Notes: generated from the sequence alone by a model not told the origin. 64,000 nucleotides of DNA from Henricia sp. BOLD:AAB3569 (GCA_037783545.1 JBBELK010000068.1:1860001-1924000); one strand, 5' to 3'. Shown: positions 35,547 through 47,470, numbered from the stretch's first letter. A program made the numbers and translations.

Positions 35547-35776
35547 ATAAATTTGCGGGGTCCAATTCTTGTAAAATGTTGTAGTTTGTAAATTTAGGAC
35601 ACATTCTTTAAATGCCTTCTATCGCAAAGAGTGATTACATAAAGTCCAATTAACAAAAATATGTTTTGAAGGCATTTTTAAAATGATACTTGTATCATGG
35701 CAAATACCACATTTCAGGTGTAACGGGGGACAGAAACATGTCACACTTTGGACCCCAAATTTATGGAATGACCCAG
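35547..35776. mobile_element. MITE of the GGGTCATTC group
   Basis: Ends GGGTCATTCTATAAATTTG and CAAATTTATGGAATGACCC are inverted. GGTGTAACGGGGGAC near the right end also occurs (inverted or direct) in the elements at 45539 and 56030. Confidence 0.82.
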
Positions 35777-36086
35777 CTGTAACATTTTCACGAATTACTG
35801 AAACAATGGTGTAAAATATCTAAAGAAGAATGCATGTGTTCCATATGCATGTGTTCCATAAAACCTTTCAAATTATGCAAGGGTAACCGGTTATATGTTA
35901 AGCCAATGCTAAAATGTCTAACTATTTAAAGGCTTAAAGGAGAAGTATACCCAAGAAACTTGTTACCACGAAGGATGGATCATCTTGTTTCCTTCCTTCC
36001 TCCATAATCATACTGTATCGGTATCAGTATACAATCAGTAAAGTCTATTTACTCTTGTTTTGAGCAATTTAAAATTTGACTTTTAA

Positions 36087-36445
36087 AGGAGTGTGACCAG
36101 ATCACTTTTTTTTACCCATAACTCCCCGGGACTTACCTTATGGGTCATGAGATTTTTATATCATAACATCCGTTATATTTTTCTGATTACGAAACTGAAA
36201 CTCCCGCGCTTCTAGGCCGCATATTTCCGAGGGTATCGTCGAAAATCCACCGATTATTTGTAAACTAATTTTCCAGTATCAACGTTTATCCGCTGAAAGC
36301 CGACTCGATAGTTTTGTTCAATTTTTTACTGGAAATTGCGAATGTTTTCGGGTTTTTGGGACATGGGAGGTGTGTATGGGAGTTACTTGATAATATTGGT
36401 AAGTTACATCGAAAACTATTTTCCAGAAACTCTGGTCACGCTCCT
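36087..36445 (+). mobile_element. TTAA-flanked MITE family A, copy 2
   Basis: Same ends as 31436-31793, between TTAA at 36083-36086 and 36446-36449. Differs mainly by a short insertion near 36315 and a few substitutions. The 144-codon frame starting inside it runs out of the element and is not supported as a gene. Confidence 0.93.
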
Positions 36446-36449
36446 TTAA

Positions 36450-37074
36450 TAAGCAGCTATTTCCTGTTCTTGAAATGTTCCCTTTTTTCGTTTCACTCTG
36501 TTGGTGATAAAGTGTGTTCGGTGCTTGTTATTAAAATCGGCTGTCGTCGAGTTAAGTTGAGATCGGCATGTTGGATGAGCCCGAAGTGCAATATGCCGTC
36601 ACGCGGAGATGATGTAGTAGGGCACTGGCCGCCATTTGAGCGGACAGACGGCGAGAGGTTGCTGATATTGACAAAGATGAATTGGCTTCAAATTCTGCCG
36701 CGTCGTTGTAATTATGTCGGTTACTTTGGTGTGCCGTCTTCCCTGTAATGTGTTATTGTTGCTTGGTGTCAGTGCGAACGATGCTCCCATTTTGTCCCGC
36801 TAGATTTATGGATGTTGCACCCCGGCCTAGAATTACGAGAGATATAATACACATGTCCCCATAGATAGAAGCGTGATTTAGCAATATGGCTGCGCAACAG
36901 GTGGATAATAAAACATGGCTAGCGCATTAACCTGCTGCCAATCCTCACCAAACTTCGTCTGGTAGTTGTTGAGAACCGTACCTTGCGTGTGGCTATGGAC
37001 TTTTGGTAGAATTTGTCCATATAAAATCCACCTTTACAATTACATGTAAGTCAATGGCAACGGTATGGTATGCA
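36450..37074. other. No gene recognised
   Basis: No credible exon in this unique-looking stretch. Confidence 0.35.
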
Positions 37075-37400
37075 AGAAGAAAAAAATGGTGGTCGTGCCA
37101 CCTGACGATCGGTGGTGCACGGTGCCACCTTTCGTACGACCTCACGATCGGTCGCACGATTGGCTGCAATCGACCGTGTGAGCGGTCGCAGGTCGCCACG
37201 ATTGATCATACGATCGGTCGCCGGTCGCCACCACTAGTCGAACGATTACCTATTGATCCTGCGACCGATTCTCTCCAATAGTTGGTGACCGCACGGCCAC
37301 GTTGTACCACGAGTGTGACTGCAAATTTAGCAAACATTGCCGATTGGTCATACATCGGTCAAATCGTCACCAATCGTACGATTGAGAAATCGTAGCCTAC
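37075..37400. repeat. CGATCGGTCG-rich patch
   Basis: Dense, irregular recurrence of ACGATCGGTCGC, GGTCGCCAC and CGATTG-type words in both orientations. TACGATT words also occur in the palindrome at 17575-17723. The overlapping frames on both strands are low-complexity products. Confidence 0.6.
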
Positions 37401-39104
37401 GATCCAGTGTGAGTGAGGCAAATGCATGTAAGGGGAAAAGAGACGACCTTGGATTAATTTGACGCCGCTGGGTGAGCAACCGCTTGGAGGCCGTATTTCA
37501 TTAATCCTGACTGTCGACATTTGTCTTCATTTGCGAGTTTGTTTTTTACCGTCGTGCGCGTCTAATCTTTTTTTAAAAACGCATGTCACGAGAGAGTATT
37601 AAAACCGGGTCGTGACCTCTGACCCCGACCACTTTACGACATCGGGGCGCGGAAACGACGACAATGCAGACAGCTGCACTGTCGGAGGGTATTCCGTGCG
37701 GACCAATCAAATTGGACGTTTTATAGAGGTTCGCTTAGGGGGATAAGAGGAGCCGACGGACAGGTGTGGGTATTTTGGAGGCCATTGACATCGGCTTGGT
37801 GCCGAACAGTGAGATTTAAAAACACTTGAACATTTCGTCAGTTGAATCGGAGTAAGTTCGACAAAATTGAAATTTATTAACCTTTAAGTTGAAATTTATT
37901 AATCTATAATTTTCTAAAGATTTATGGGGTTTCTTAGGTTTTTTGTGTGAGCTTATCTCAACAGAAATATGACAACTTTTCTGCTGTTTTCAGTTTTTGC
38001 TCCAGAAATCTTCCCAGAGCCGCGCTTAAAAAATAAACCGTTTTTATGAATTAAATGTATAAAATAAAATATCACCCGGGCCTGCCCGCGTCCGTGGTTT
38101 GTGTGCCCTTGGGCAAGGCACTTTGTCGTGAATTGCCTCTCTCGACCCAGGCGCAAACAAGTAGTGCTTTCCTATGAGAGCAGTGGATATGTTGATTGAT
38201 TTCGCTCAACGGCTGAAGGAAATACGTCACGCCGGGTTACGCGCAGAGCATTGTGGGTTTCTTGCTGTTTGGCGGATAATAGTCAAATACTATGATAATG
38301 ATTATATCAATTATTGGTGTTGTGTGTGCAAAACCTGGCTTTTCTCTTTATTTGTCTGTGTCTAAGAGGAAAATACGACCTCGTGGTCAACTGTCGCATA
38401 AAATTTGACCAATGAGAGCTCAGAGATTTGCCCTTGTACGTTGGTATTGAAAAAGACCAAATATCATTTTCGCCAAATATAATTTTTTTAATGAAATTGC
38501 AATTCACTTCAAATGAGCTATAGTCCAGCTCGCTTTTATTGTACGCTCGTCGTTATTGTACGCAAATCGTGGAATTCGTGCAGTTTTTAGGGTAATAACA
38601 ACAACTAACGGAACTATGATGGTATAAAATACGACCTTGGTTTCAGGACTTATGTACACATAAATGTTTATGTTTTTTTTAAACTCTTGTGTTAAATGTG
38701 TCACTATACGAGCAGTTCTTGGCACGACCAAAACGTAAAATTTAATAACGCGAACCAGAACTCAAGTCACGTGTATCGAACTATTGCTCTGCGGTTTGTT
38801 GTTTTTATATACAGAGCAATATTTCCGCAATTTGCACAAAACGAGGAAATGTGCAGTCACCATGACCGTGAACCAGGCGAGGAAAGTGGGTCTCGGCGAA
38901 CTATCGCCCGGCCGGATGAGTTTATATTTTTGTTTTGGTTTTCCCCCGAGGAACAAAAGACAGAGTCACGTGATCGCAACGTCCTTGTTTATGGGTCATG
39001 TTTCTATTTTTGCGACAACGTTTGGAAAAGTACAGTTGCGGTTCGTGAATATTTTGCTTTTTTTTTTTTTGCTGTGTTTAAGTTTCAGAAACGAGTCTAA
39101 TTGT
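37401..39104. other. No gene recognised; one SINE fragment
   Basis: At about 38094-38150, GTGTGCCCTTGGGCAAGGCACTTTG is the middle block of a tRNA-derived SINE. Overlapping frames at 38696-39227 lack recognisable domains. Confidence 0.4.
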
Positions 39105-39250
39105 GTAGCTGCTTCTTTTGCGTGTAACGTTTTGCATAATGACACGCGTCCCGAAATCTTCACTTTCAAATGGAGGTGCAGTCACATACTATGCTGTTGT
39201 TGCTACGTGGTGCACGCCATTGCCTAGCAACCAACAATCTGGTTGCTTTT
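39105..39250 (+). repeat. Dispersed repeat containing GCTACGTGGTGCACGCCA
   Basis: Recurs at about 44765-44860 and 47285-47470, with relatives near 40540-40600. Shared words: CTTCACTTTCAAATGGAGG, TGTTGCTACGTGGTGCACGC and GTGTAACNTTTTGCATAAT. Confidence 0.75.
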
Positions 39251-39256
39251 TGTAAT

Positions 39257-39705
39257 TGGGTCATTCCCAAACTGAGAGGTCCAAAAGTGTGACATGCTTT
39301 TAAAGATTTTCAAGAGTGTTTAGTGATTGAAAGTGGTTTTCCAGTAGAAATTATTGATTTTTATTTCCACAAATGCCACTTAAATTTAACGTTTGTGTGT
39401 GGATAAGGCACCAAGGTTAATGCAAACTTATTCTACAGCTAATTTTCATTGGCGTAGGTAACCCGGGACACCAAATTCCTATTCAATATAATGGAACAAA
39501 TTATGAGCCTTTATGGTCTTTTGTTTCAAATATTTGTCAGTAATCACAGAACAAAATATTCAAGAAATTGGTGCTGTCCCCTGTAATCACAGGCCACAGT
39601 CTATTACTGAGAATCTGTGATCATGAGTGGTGATTTTTGATGCACAGGGTGTCGTACATAACTGGGACACCAAAGTTTTGGACCCCTAATTTTGGGAATT
39701 ACCCA
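39257..39705 (+). mobile_element. MITE of the GGGTAATTCCC family, copy 2
   Basis: Close copy of 4378-4827 in the same orientation, with ends GGGTCATTCCCAAA and TTTTGGGAATTACCCA. It directly abuts a truncated TATAGACCG element at its right end. Confidence 0.9.
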
Positions 39706-39819
39706 ATTCTTTGTTCTTTGAGGATATGCATGCGGTTGCACGTATTGTGCTTCCATTGTTGAATGGTTTAAGTAACAAAAGGTACCCCACGAAATGGCGG
39801 CTATTCGATACGGTCTATA
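39706..39819 (-). mobile_element. TATAGACCGTATCG MITE, copy 2 (left end missing)
   Basis: Retains the right arm (CCCACGAAATGGCGGCTATT then CGGTCTATA) and centre of the family; the left arm is lost at the junction with the neighbouring MITE. Confidence 0.88.
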
Positions 39820-39865
39820 ACCCTTATTCAATTTTTAAATTACCTAAATCGTTCAAACGGTAGAT

Positions 39866-40445
39866 GAGTCTTTCCACGGTAAAGGAGGCATTTTGGCAAC
39901 ACAGACCATATTTTCCAGAAAATATCTTTGTCTGGTCTCAAAATAAAAGAAATAAGTTTCAGTTGTTCTGAAGATATAACCTAGGCCCAAAAAGGGTTAC
40001 AAATAGTGTGACAACATGCCTTTCTAAAAAACCTGTGTACAAATTTCCAATAGACCGTATCGAATAGCCGCCATTTCGTGGGCACCTTTTGTTACTTAAA
40101 CCGTTCAACAATGGAAGCACAATATGTGCAACCATACATGTCCTCAAGGAACAAAGAAACTGCCCCACGAAATGGCGGCTATTCGATACGGTCTATATAC
40201 GCTCGTAATCGAGACGGCCTAAAACCGTCTGATGCAGGTTACGAGCGTACACGTATATTGGAAATTTGTAAACAGGGTTTTTTAAAAGGCATGTTGTCAC
40301 ACTATTTGTAACCCTTTTGGGGCCTAAGTTATCTCTTCAGAACAACTGAAACTTATTATTTTATTTTAAGACCAGACAAAGGTATTTCCCCGAAAATATA
40401 TATGGTCTGTGTTGCCAAAATGACCCCTTTACTGTGGAAAGACCC
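39866..40445. repeat. Foldback of the GGGTCTTTC group, holding a nested MITE
   Basis: Left arm starts GAGTCTTTCCACGGTAAAG; right arm ends CTTTACTGTGGAAAGACCC. Arms of nearly 190 bp match through AACACAGACCATAT, AGTGTGACAACATGCC and TTTCCAATA. The centre contains the complete MITE at 40050-40196 followed by a TACGCTCGTAA / TTACGAGCGTA hairpin. Confidence 0.88.
40050..40196. mobile_element. TATAGACCGTATCG MITE, copy 3 (nested)
   Basis: Both arms present. It sits at the centre of the 39866-40445 foldback. The frames that overlap it on both strands are shadows. Confidence 0.92.
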
Positions 40446-42039
40446 AGATGTGAAGTAAAGAATCAATACCGTGTTTCACGATGGGATAGAATGGCATAAG
40501 CAAAGCAGACTAATGTTTCTAGGCATTGGCTTGCACCGCGCGCATGGCAACAGCATGTGGACTTTCTAAACAGCACCTCCATTTTGAAATTGAAAAATTA
40601 TGTGTGCCAGCCATTTTTTATAGTGCAAAGATTTACAAGTCTTTAACTCCTCCCGTTCACCTCTTTCCCAAAAGTGCACTGTCTTGCAAGGTATCTGGAC
40701 TTTGTAACCATTTACAACGTTGACAGATTTACTGTTATAGTTGCGATAAAAAAATGACAATCTACCTTCCTCTTTATGTATCGGGGGGGATTTTTGGTCC
40801 ACGGGGCATTGTCACATGCACCGGTATCCGGGCCGAGATCCATGGGGGGAAACGGAGATCAGGCCCGGGTCAGTGGCAGGGCGTGCGCCCGCTACAGTGT
40901 CAACACTAACTGCGGACCTTTTTTAAATAACGACATTTCATGTGTTATTTTACTGTGAAATCATTTGTAGTCGAGTACTAAAACTATTTTCCCCTAGATT
41001 AAATAAATAGACCGCGTGTAAGTCTCGCGGCGGGTCACACTTCCGGAGACCAGTCGGGGAATGGCAATGCGGTTGTTGCGACGATCTTTTTTGAATTAGG
41101 CCTATAGTACTTTACCGTACCGCGTTTGTAAACGTCCAGACGCCAATAAATGGAAAAGGCACCTATCGATTCAGTGAATAAATTGAGGAAAAAGTTGTCC
41201 AAGTTTGTCACAAACAAATAAAAATGTTTGACCTTTTGTTTCCGGTTTGCAAGTACATTTACGAATGGCAGGCTCGCTGGTTTGGATTGGTGCATCTCAG
41301 AAATATTAGCGTTGCTAATCAAATATCTGGTTTGGACGTCAACTTAAACCTTCACTTCTGTTAAGAGTAGATAAAACCACCAAAAATCCCAAACAAATAA
41401 AGTTCACATGGACGGAAATCGTACAAGACGGAAATCGCAAAGACCGTCTGAAGCCGAAACAAGAACTTTTGAAAACGGCTATAGTGCAACGTATTCGTGC
41501 CAACTACACAGTGCCAAAATATTCGCGCCACTTGCGGACTACCAGCGACGTGCTGTCATGGCTGTGTAGTTTTTGTATGGCTTGTAGGGCTGGGTTACGC
41601 CAAAAGGTCAGATTAAAAATGTTGTGAACTTTTTGCTCATTTAACCTTTCGCACAGGTGATAAATGGGATTTTAAGGTTTTTTTTTTTAGAGTGGACCCC
41701 GAATCGGTAGGTGAAACTGCTAATGTTGACGTGCTGTAAAAATGGTACCGAAAAAAAGGTCGCTGCATGTGTTAAAACGTATATACGAGGTCTCCGGAAG
41801 TCGACGAGTCTCGCGGAATCCTGCAGCACGCCTTTGAGGTCAACTTACACGGTCTATTGTACAAAATACAAAACATCGTTGTAATTGCCGTTCGCTTTCC
41901 AGTGGGTCATTTGGTTGTTTTCTGTATATTATTATTATTATTATTATTTCTTTCTGGTATTCATACCAAGGATTCCTCGATCAATAGTGCTCACTGCACT
42001 GTCACTCGTAAGCGTGAGGAAACGCACGGGTTACGGGTT
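40446..42039. other. No gene recognised; SINE 3' fragment at 41928-42035
   Basis: At 41928-42035, (ATT)n followed by ACCAAGGATTCCTC and AAGCGTGAGGAAAC matches 57502-57590, the 3' end of the SINE C copy on the minus strand. The rest is unique-looking. Confidence 0.5.
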
Positions 42040-42720
42040 ACACTTAGAGTACATGATTGGCGAACTCACTGTTACAAAGGCCGTTATTTCCACTCGTGAT
42101 TAAAAGCCCATGTTGATAAAACTGCCGTGTAGAAATTTCAGCCAATGAGAGGCAGTAATACTATAGACTGGTTCCCGTCCACATATTCCACACAGGAGAA
42201 TATAAGGACAGGTAAAGGGCGCTTCATCTTGATCTGTAATTGGTCGTCTTTGCGCGTGCGCATTGTGTTTTTTATATTTAAAAATTGGCCAAGCCCTTTG
42301 CTTTAGGCAATGTACTTTATTTACATAATTGGATATGTTCGACACGCACGGCCAAGTTACAAATGTCAATGCAAAATATGCGCACTTACTAAAAAAATAA
42401 AAATAATAATAACCACGTGACGGGCAGAATTCTGCCCGTCATGGCTGCCCTTTACCGATCCCTATATTTTCGCAATAAGCGAACCAATCTATAGGGATCG
42501 GGAACCAATCTAGTAATACTATAGATAGAAAACTTGAAAAATCCATTCATGGCTTTTGTGTTGAGTTTAATGTTAAAAATGTCTTTTGCAAAACCACCTT
42601 CAGTTGTTAAATTCTCACACAAAGTACCATTCTGGACAGAAATAAATTCATGTGGTGTTTGGTACAATTGTTATTAACTCTAGTTTTCATTGTCAACTCG
42701 TGAAAAAAATGGGGTCACTG
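42040..42720 (+). repeat. Dispersed repeat L, copy 3, split by a TIR element
   Basis: Left part 42040-42163 and right part 42522-42720 are contiguous in the 31100-31410 copy; the interval is the 349-bp insertion at 42164-42512. Confidence 0.8.
42164..42512. mobile_element. 349-bp TIR element with 9-bp target duplication
   Basis: Inverted ends TAGACTGGTTCCCG and CGGGAACCAATCTA with one mismatch. Exact 9-bp direct repeats GTAATACTA flank it (42155-42163 and 42513-42521). Nine-base duplications are characteristic of Mutator-like elements. A lone end of the same type lies at about 44309. Contains ACGGGCAGAATTCTGCCCGT, a perfect palindrome. Confidence 0.9.
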
Positions 42721-42748
42721 CAAATGATGTACGGTACTCTACCCTTAA

Positions 42749-43320
42749 AGGGCCTCTGACGTGCCAAACAACTTTTTGCCTAATCTTTGCTTCATATGAA
42801 GGATTACTTGTTCAGCAAGACATACTATTGTTCGTTTGGATGTAAAATCAATAAAAGGTGGCCTTTTTCAACTTTTAAGATTTCACTGCAATAAATCACA
42901 GACAGAGGGCGCTGTTTTGAGTGCATTACATAAGGAAGACAAAAGGGAAAAGTTAAGAAAAAACATAATACTTCAAGTTGGACTTGTGGGCAAATTGCTG
43001 CAGTTTCTACCCCCAGTTTTGTCATGGCTTACAGCAGGCAACATGTAAAACAAACTCAAACAGCCATGGATTACAGAAGTTTCAGGAAAATTGAGAAAAA
43101 AGTGGAATCTTTTGTGCACAGTTGAATGTGATTTTCCTGTGTTTGCCTCTTGTGACATAGTGACCTTGGTCATGAATATGCATATTTTCATTAGCATAAA
43201 AACTAAAAACCTTTGTTTTAACCCCCAAAGCAAGCTCCAAATAGGATTTTTATGACTTTAACTGAGTAGAGTGGTTTTAAAGCATAGATTTTATTGATAA
43301 AAATCCTAAATAAGGGCCCT
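42749..43320 (+). mobile_element. TTAA-flanked MITE family B, copy 1
   Basis: Ends AGGGCCTCTGACGTG and AAATAAGGGCCCT lie between TTAA at 42745-42748 and 43321-43324. 572 bp. It contains ACAGAGGGCGCTGTTTT. Inverted copy 2 is at 46415-46943. The frames here recur in copy 2 and are not genes. Confidence 0.9.
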
Positions 43321-43324
43321 TTAA

Positions 43325-45538
43325 GTGACTCCAAAAGGCCAGAAGGAAAACAGCTCGAAAGATAAGCCTCTATGTGTTACTTTTACAAACGTTGCTATAT
43401 GATGGCGATACTTTGCAAAATTAAGCGACCCCTGCGAGTGTTTCCTCGTCCTGCGCTCTAATTCCATAATGTGCCCATGGAGCTATAGCTCCATGATGTG
43501 CCTTACTAAGAAAACAAAATGGCGCCCCCATGATCCGGAAGTTGTTATCACTTTCATAAGAAGGGAAACGTCCAGTGCACGGTGTATTCTAATGTAATCG
43601 TTTATATTATGGAGAAACGTAAAAGCAGCACCCAAAACCATGCACCTCTTGAAAAAAATTGCAAAATCGTTCAAACGGAGAAAGAAATCAACCACCTTTC
43701 CAGGTGTTATACCCTTGGGCCTTTGTCTGTTCAGTGTTTATAGACAATTGCAACTGATAATAGATTCAAATAGGGGGTTAGTTGTAGGGGAAAGTTGAAG
43801 GGCGTGAAATTAACAGATTCCTCGTTGACTTTTCCAGACGACACGCGTTCGCAGAGCCGGCCCCGGGCGTGGAGAAGCAAACTCGAAAACCATGCGAACA
43901 TCTGGATTTTGGTCTTCAGTGATCGCCAACCGGAAGTGTAACCGTGACGGCTTTATTTACAGAGACGAGGAACAAAGGGGAGCAAATAATTATCTTCGCA
44001 TTTCGGCCGAGTTATTAATCGGTCAGATGTGCAGTGTTCTATTCCCCCGGTGATTCGGAGCTGGAAAGGCTGACAAAATCATTTTCGACGCGAGTGCGAG
44101 ACAGCTTATTACACTGGTTATAGAGTACCGCAGTGGCTACGTCATCCATTTTTATATGAATGGCTGCCAGCAAAATCCGTAGGCGGTTTTATCACTAAAA
44201 ATTGGGGTAGAAAAGTTTGCTCCATGCTCCATTCTTGCGCCCCAACATTCACCAAATTTAGCCCAATGAGTTTTTTGCGTGCGTGTAACATTTTACATAA
44301 TTGCCGTGCTAGACTGGTTCCCGCTCCACATATTCCACATACAACGAATGAATATGAGGACCGGATGCCGTAGTGTTTAAAATAGCACTAAGCATTACGT
44401 CATGCGTTATAACAATTTGAAAGGGGTGATTCCATATTTGGCCAATACAAATTTAATATATTAACCTTAAAATATTACACATGCCCATTATACTTATAGC
44501 ACCAAAAATCAAACCTTGTCTGCATCATCATAAATAAACACGCGGCGGCACGCGGCGTCAACTCAAATTCTTAAAACAATGACGAATCGTACCCGACGAT
44601 TAACGATCACGTCCGGACGTGCATTCGGGTAAATTCGGGAACCTTCGGAAACGGGGGAAATTCCCCCTGTTTCAATATGGCGGACTAACATGTATACTGG
44701 CGGCTGCCGGACCTAAAGATCAGTCGGGAATCTGTTGGTCCGGGAACCAGACTATGGCCGTGCTGCCCCAAATTCTTCACTTTCAAATTGAGAAGCAAAT
44801 GCTCTGTTGCTACGTGGTGCACGCCATCGCCAAACAATCAGCGGCCTGGTTGCTTTATGCCATTCTCACCTACGGTGAACACGTTATTGATTCTGTACTT
44901 CACGCGAAACGTGCAAAAGGCTAATTAGTGTGCAGGTTCCCCCTCCGTTACTCATCCAGTTACAGTCATCAAAACTAACTTTGAAGCCTCTTTTGAAGAT
45001 GTAATTTCAATTTCTTTATGTTACGTGTAATTATGTCAGTCGCACATCCTGGCACGTTTGAAACCCGGTGTAATATGCCTTTGTACATATATACGGGCAT
45101 AGCACCGTGACTGGGGTGAAAACACATTTACGTTCATGCTTAGATACGTGTACGTGTTGCGTAGACAACGGCTTTGTTCCTTGGCTTGTCACCATGGGCA
45201 CACCGTTGTTTTCACTCCAGCCCTACCTGATGTGACGTGGCACCGACCGACAGAATATGAATATATTCATGAGCACAGTTCTGATGTCACAATGTACTAC
45301 TCACAGACATTGGTTACGCAAATAGGTCTTATCAATTTTGTTTTCTTTATTTTCTAAAAATCTGTTGTTCATTAAAAGTTCCCTTTTATGTCTTTTTCTT
45401 TACCTTTCACTGGTGGGTTTCGAAAGTGACATCACACAAATGGCGCCCTCTCTTGGCAAACAACATTGTTTCATTCCAATGGTGATTAGGAACCATACCA
45501 GATGTTGCGTTCGTTACTGGCAAATTGCGCTACCATAT
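43325..45538. other. No gene recognised; repeat fragments
   Basis: Contains a lone TAGACTGGTTCCCG end (about 44309), the GCTACGTGGTGCACGCC repeat (44765-44860) and, at 45466-45515, CAATGGTGATTAGG-ACCATACC, a block also found at 14563-14612. Confidence 0.45.
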
Positions 45539-45923
45539 GGGTCTTTCTATAAATTAGGGGTCCAAAAGTGTGACATTTAGTGTCCCCCGTTACACCGGAT
45601 GTGTGTTATTTTTCGTACAAAAATCATTAAAAAGGCTTTTAAACCATTTTGTATGAATTGTACTTTATGTACTCGCTCTTTGAGATGGAAAGTATTTAAA
45701 GGCCCAGGCTCGTCAGCAATGCGCGCGCGCCAAATTCGTGCCACGAAATACGCAGCTCCATGCCTTTGCTATGGAGCTGCGTATTTCGTGGCACGAATTT
45801 GGCGCGCGCGCATTGCTGACGAGCCTGTGCCTTTAAAGAATGTGTCCTGAATTTACAAAAACAAGATTTAAAATGTAACGGGGGACACCAACATTCATTG
45901 GACCCCTAATTTATAGAAAGACC
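45539..45923 (+). mobile_element. MITE of the GGGTCTTTCTATAAATTA group, copy 1
   Basis: Ends GGGTCTTTCTATAAATTAGG and CCTAATTTATAGAAAGACC. Outside the nested insertion at 45700-45832 it matches 56030-56588 closely (shared GTGACATTTAGTGTCCCCC, AAAATGTAACGGGG). Confidence 0.92.
45700..45832. mobile_element. 133-bp TTAA-flanked hairpin MITE family D (nested)
   Basis: Two 62-bp arms differ at one base and surround the 9-base loop GCCTTTGCT. Outer ends are AGGC(C/A)CAGGCTCG. TTAA lies at 45696-45699 and 45833-45836. The homologous MITE at 56030-56588 has a single TTAA (56187-56190) and no insert, proving the insertion. Frames here are shadows. Confidence 0.95.
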
Positions 45924-45984
45924 TATATGCAACACCGAGAGAAAACTGGGTCCATTGGGAAAACCTGAGGGAGTATACCAACTG

Positions 45985-46056
45985 TCCCTTATAGCTGAGC
46001 TGGTAGAGCGTCTGTCCGGTGAGTCAGAGGTCTCGGGTTCGAATCCCGATAAGGCC
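45985..46056 (+). mobile_element. tRNA-like head of SINE family B, copy 2
   Basis: TAGCTGAGCTGG (box A with one change) and GGTTCGAATCC (box B), T-stem TCGGG/CCCGA perfect, acceptor CCTTA/TAAGG. Flanks match copy 1 at 14448-14519. The same one-base-too-long anticodon arm is seen, so both derive from one already altered progenitor. Confidence 0.78.
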
Positions 46057-46414
46057 CTTAATTACGATTTTTCTCTCATCCCAAGTTTGGTTGTTTTCTC
46101 TTGGCAAACAAAGTGTTGGAAAGGTAAAAAAAAGACTGCTTTTAATTTTTTAAAATTATTTCAAACCCAAATTAACAGTTTATTTTGTGGGTAGAATAAT
46201 CTTGCATTATTGCAATCGATGAGCCCTTAAGCTAGTACATGTACCCAATTGTTTCCGCTATCCTGGTTTTGAACTTTTTGAGACAACGCAAGAATCTCCG
46301 TGCAGCGGATCCATTATCACGTTTTCTTCCTGCGTGGCGCCCAGCCGCCTTCTCAATGACCAGGATTTGGTTTCGTTCTCAACCGTTTTGGGCATGTCAT
46401 TATCCGCAGTAGTA

Positions 46415-46943
46415 GCCCTTATTTAGGATTTTTATCAATGAAATCTATGCTTTAAAACCACTTTACTCAGTTAAAGTCATAAAAATCCTATTTGGAGCTT
46501 GCTTTGGGGGTTAAAACAAAGGTTTTTAGTTTTTATGCTAATGAAAATATGCATATTCATGACCAAGGTTACGACGTCACAAGAGGCAAACACAGGAAAA
46601 TCACATTGAACTGTGCACAAAAGATTCCACTTTTTTCTCAATTTTCCTGTAGCTGTTTGAGTTTGTTTTACAAAACTGGGGGTAGAAACTGCAGCGATTT
46701 GCCACAAGTCCAACTTGAAGTCTTATGTTTTTTCTTAACTTTTCCCTTCTGTCTTCCTTATGTGATGCACTAAAAACAGCGCCCTCTGTCTGTGATTTAT
46801 TGCAGTGAAATCTTCAAAGTTGAAAAAGGCCACCTTTTATTGATTTTACATCCAAACGAACAATAGTATGTCTTGCTGAACAAGTAATCCGTCATTATGA
46901 AGCAAAGCTTAGGCACAAAGTTGTTTAGGATGTCACAGGCCCT
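46415..46943 (-). mobile_element. TTAA-flanked MITE family B, copy 2 (inverted)
   Basis: Reverse-complement relative of 42749-43320. TTAA is intact at the right (46944-46947); the left end has lost the last bases and the TTAA. Confidence 0.88.
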
Positions 46944-47284
46944 TTAAACTGCAAATTGTGGTTGCGGTTTCACGAGACCCTGGATAGCGGCGCTTGCAGT
47001 GTGTAACGACGTCCCTGCGAAGTCCAACTATAGACCTTGACTGAATGACATTTTCCGAGATTGTGAAATTATATATAGCCCGTAGCTAGCCTTCAGGATT
47101 TTTAATCAACAACCATTTGACCGAAAAAAATATAACCTTACTCAAACGGAAAATACAACTGTTCCAATTATTGCCCAATGCAATCAATTCTGCCTGAGAT
47201 GATATATTTGTGTTGCATGAATAGCGTCTGGTGTACTGACGTACTTCCTTTCACATGCACACTTAGTATCTACTTGACCAGACT

Positions 47285-47470
47285 AAAATTTTGTTGCTAT
47301 GTGGTGCACGCGGCAGGTGTGAAATACAGAATAAACACCGTGCTCACTGTAGGAAAGAATGAAGCAATAAGACTGTTGATTGCTAAGCAACCTGGCGTGC
47401 ACCACGTAGCAACAATAGCACAGTATGTGACTTTCTAAACTCCACCTCCATTTTGGAAGTAAAGAAATCG
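47285..47470. repeat. Hairpin formed by GTTGCTATGTGGTGCACGCG and its complement
   Basis: TTGTTGCTATGTGGTGCACG at 47291 is answered by CGTGCACCACGTAGCAACAA at about 47394, followed by CTCCACCTCCATTTTGGAAG, the end seen in relatives at 39105 and 40560. Confidence 0.75.

Noticed and set aside
36314..36748. 144-codon frame
   Set aside because: Starts inside TTAA MITE family A and runs out of it; the start is not conserved in copy 1.
38696..39227. Two overlapping plus-strand frames of 134 and 147 codons
   Set aside because: Low-information composition, no domain, and the end overlaps a dispersed repeat.
42836..43233. Frames shared with 46477-46773
   Set aside because: Both are within inverted copies of TTAA MITE family B.
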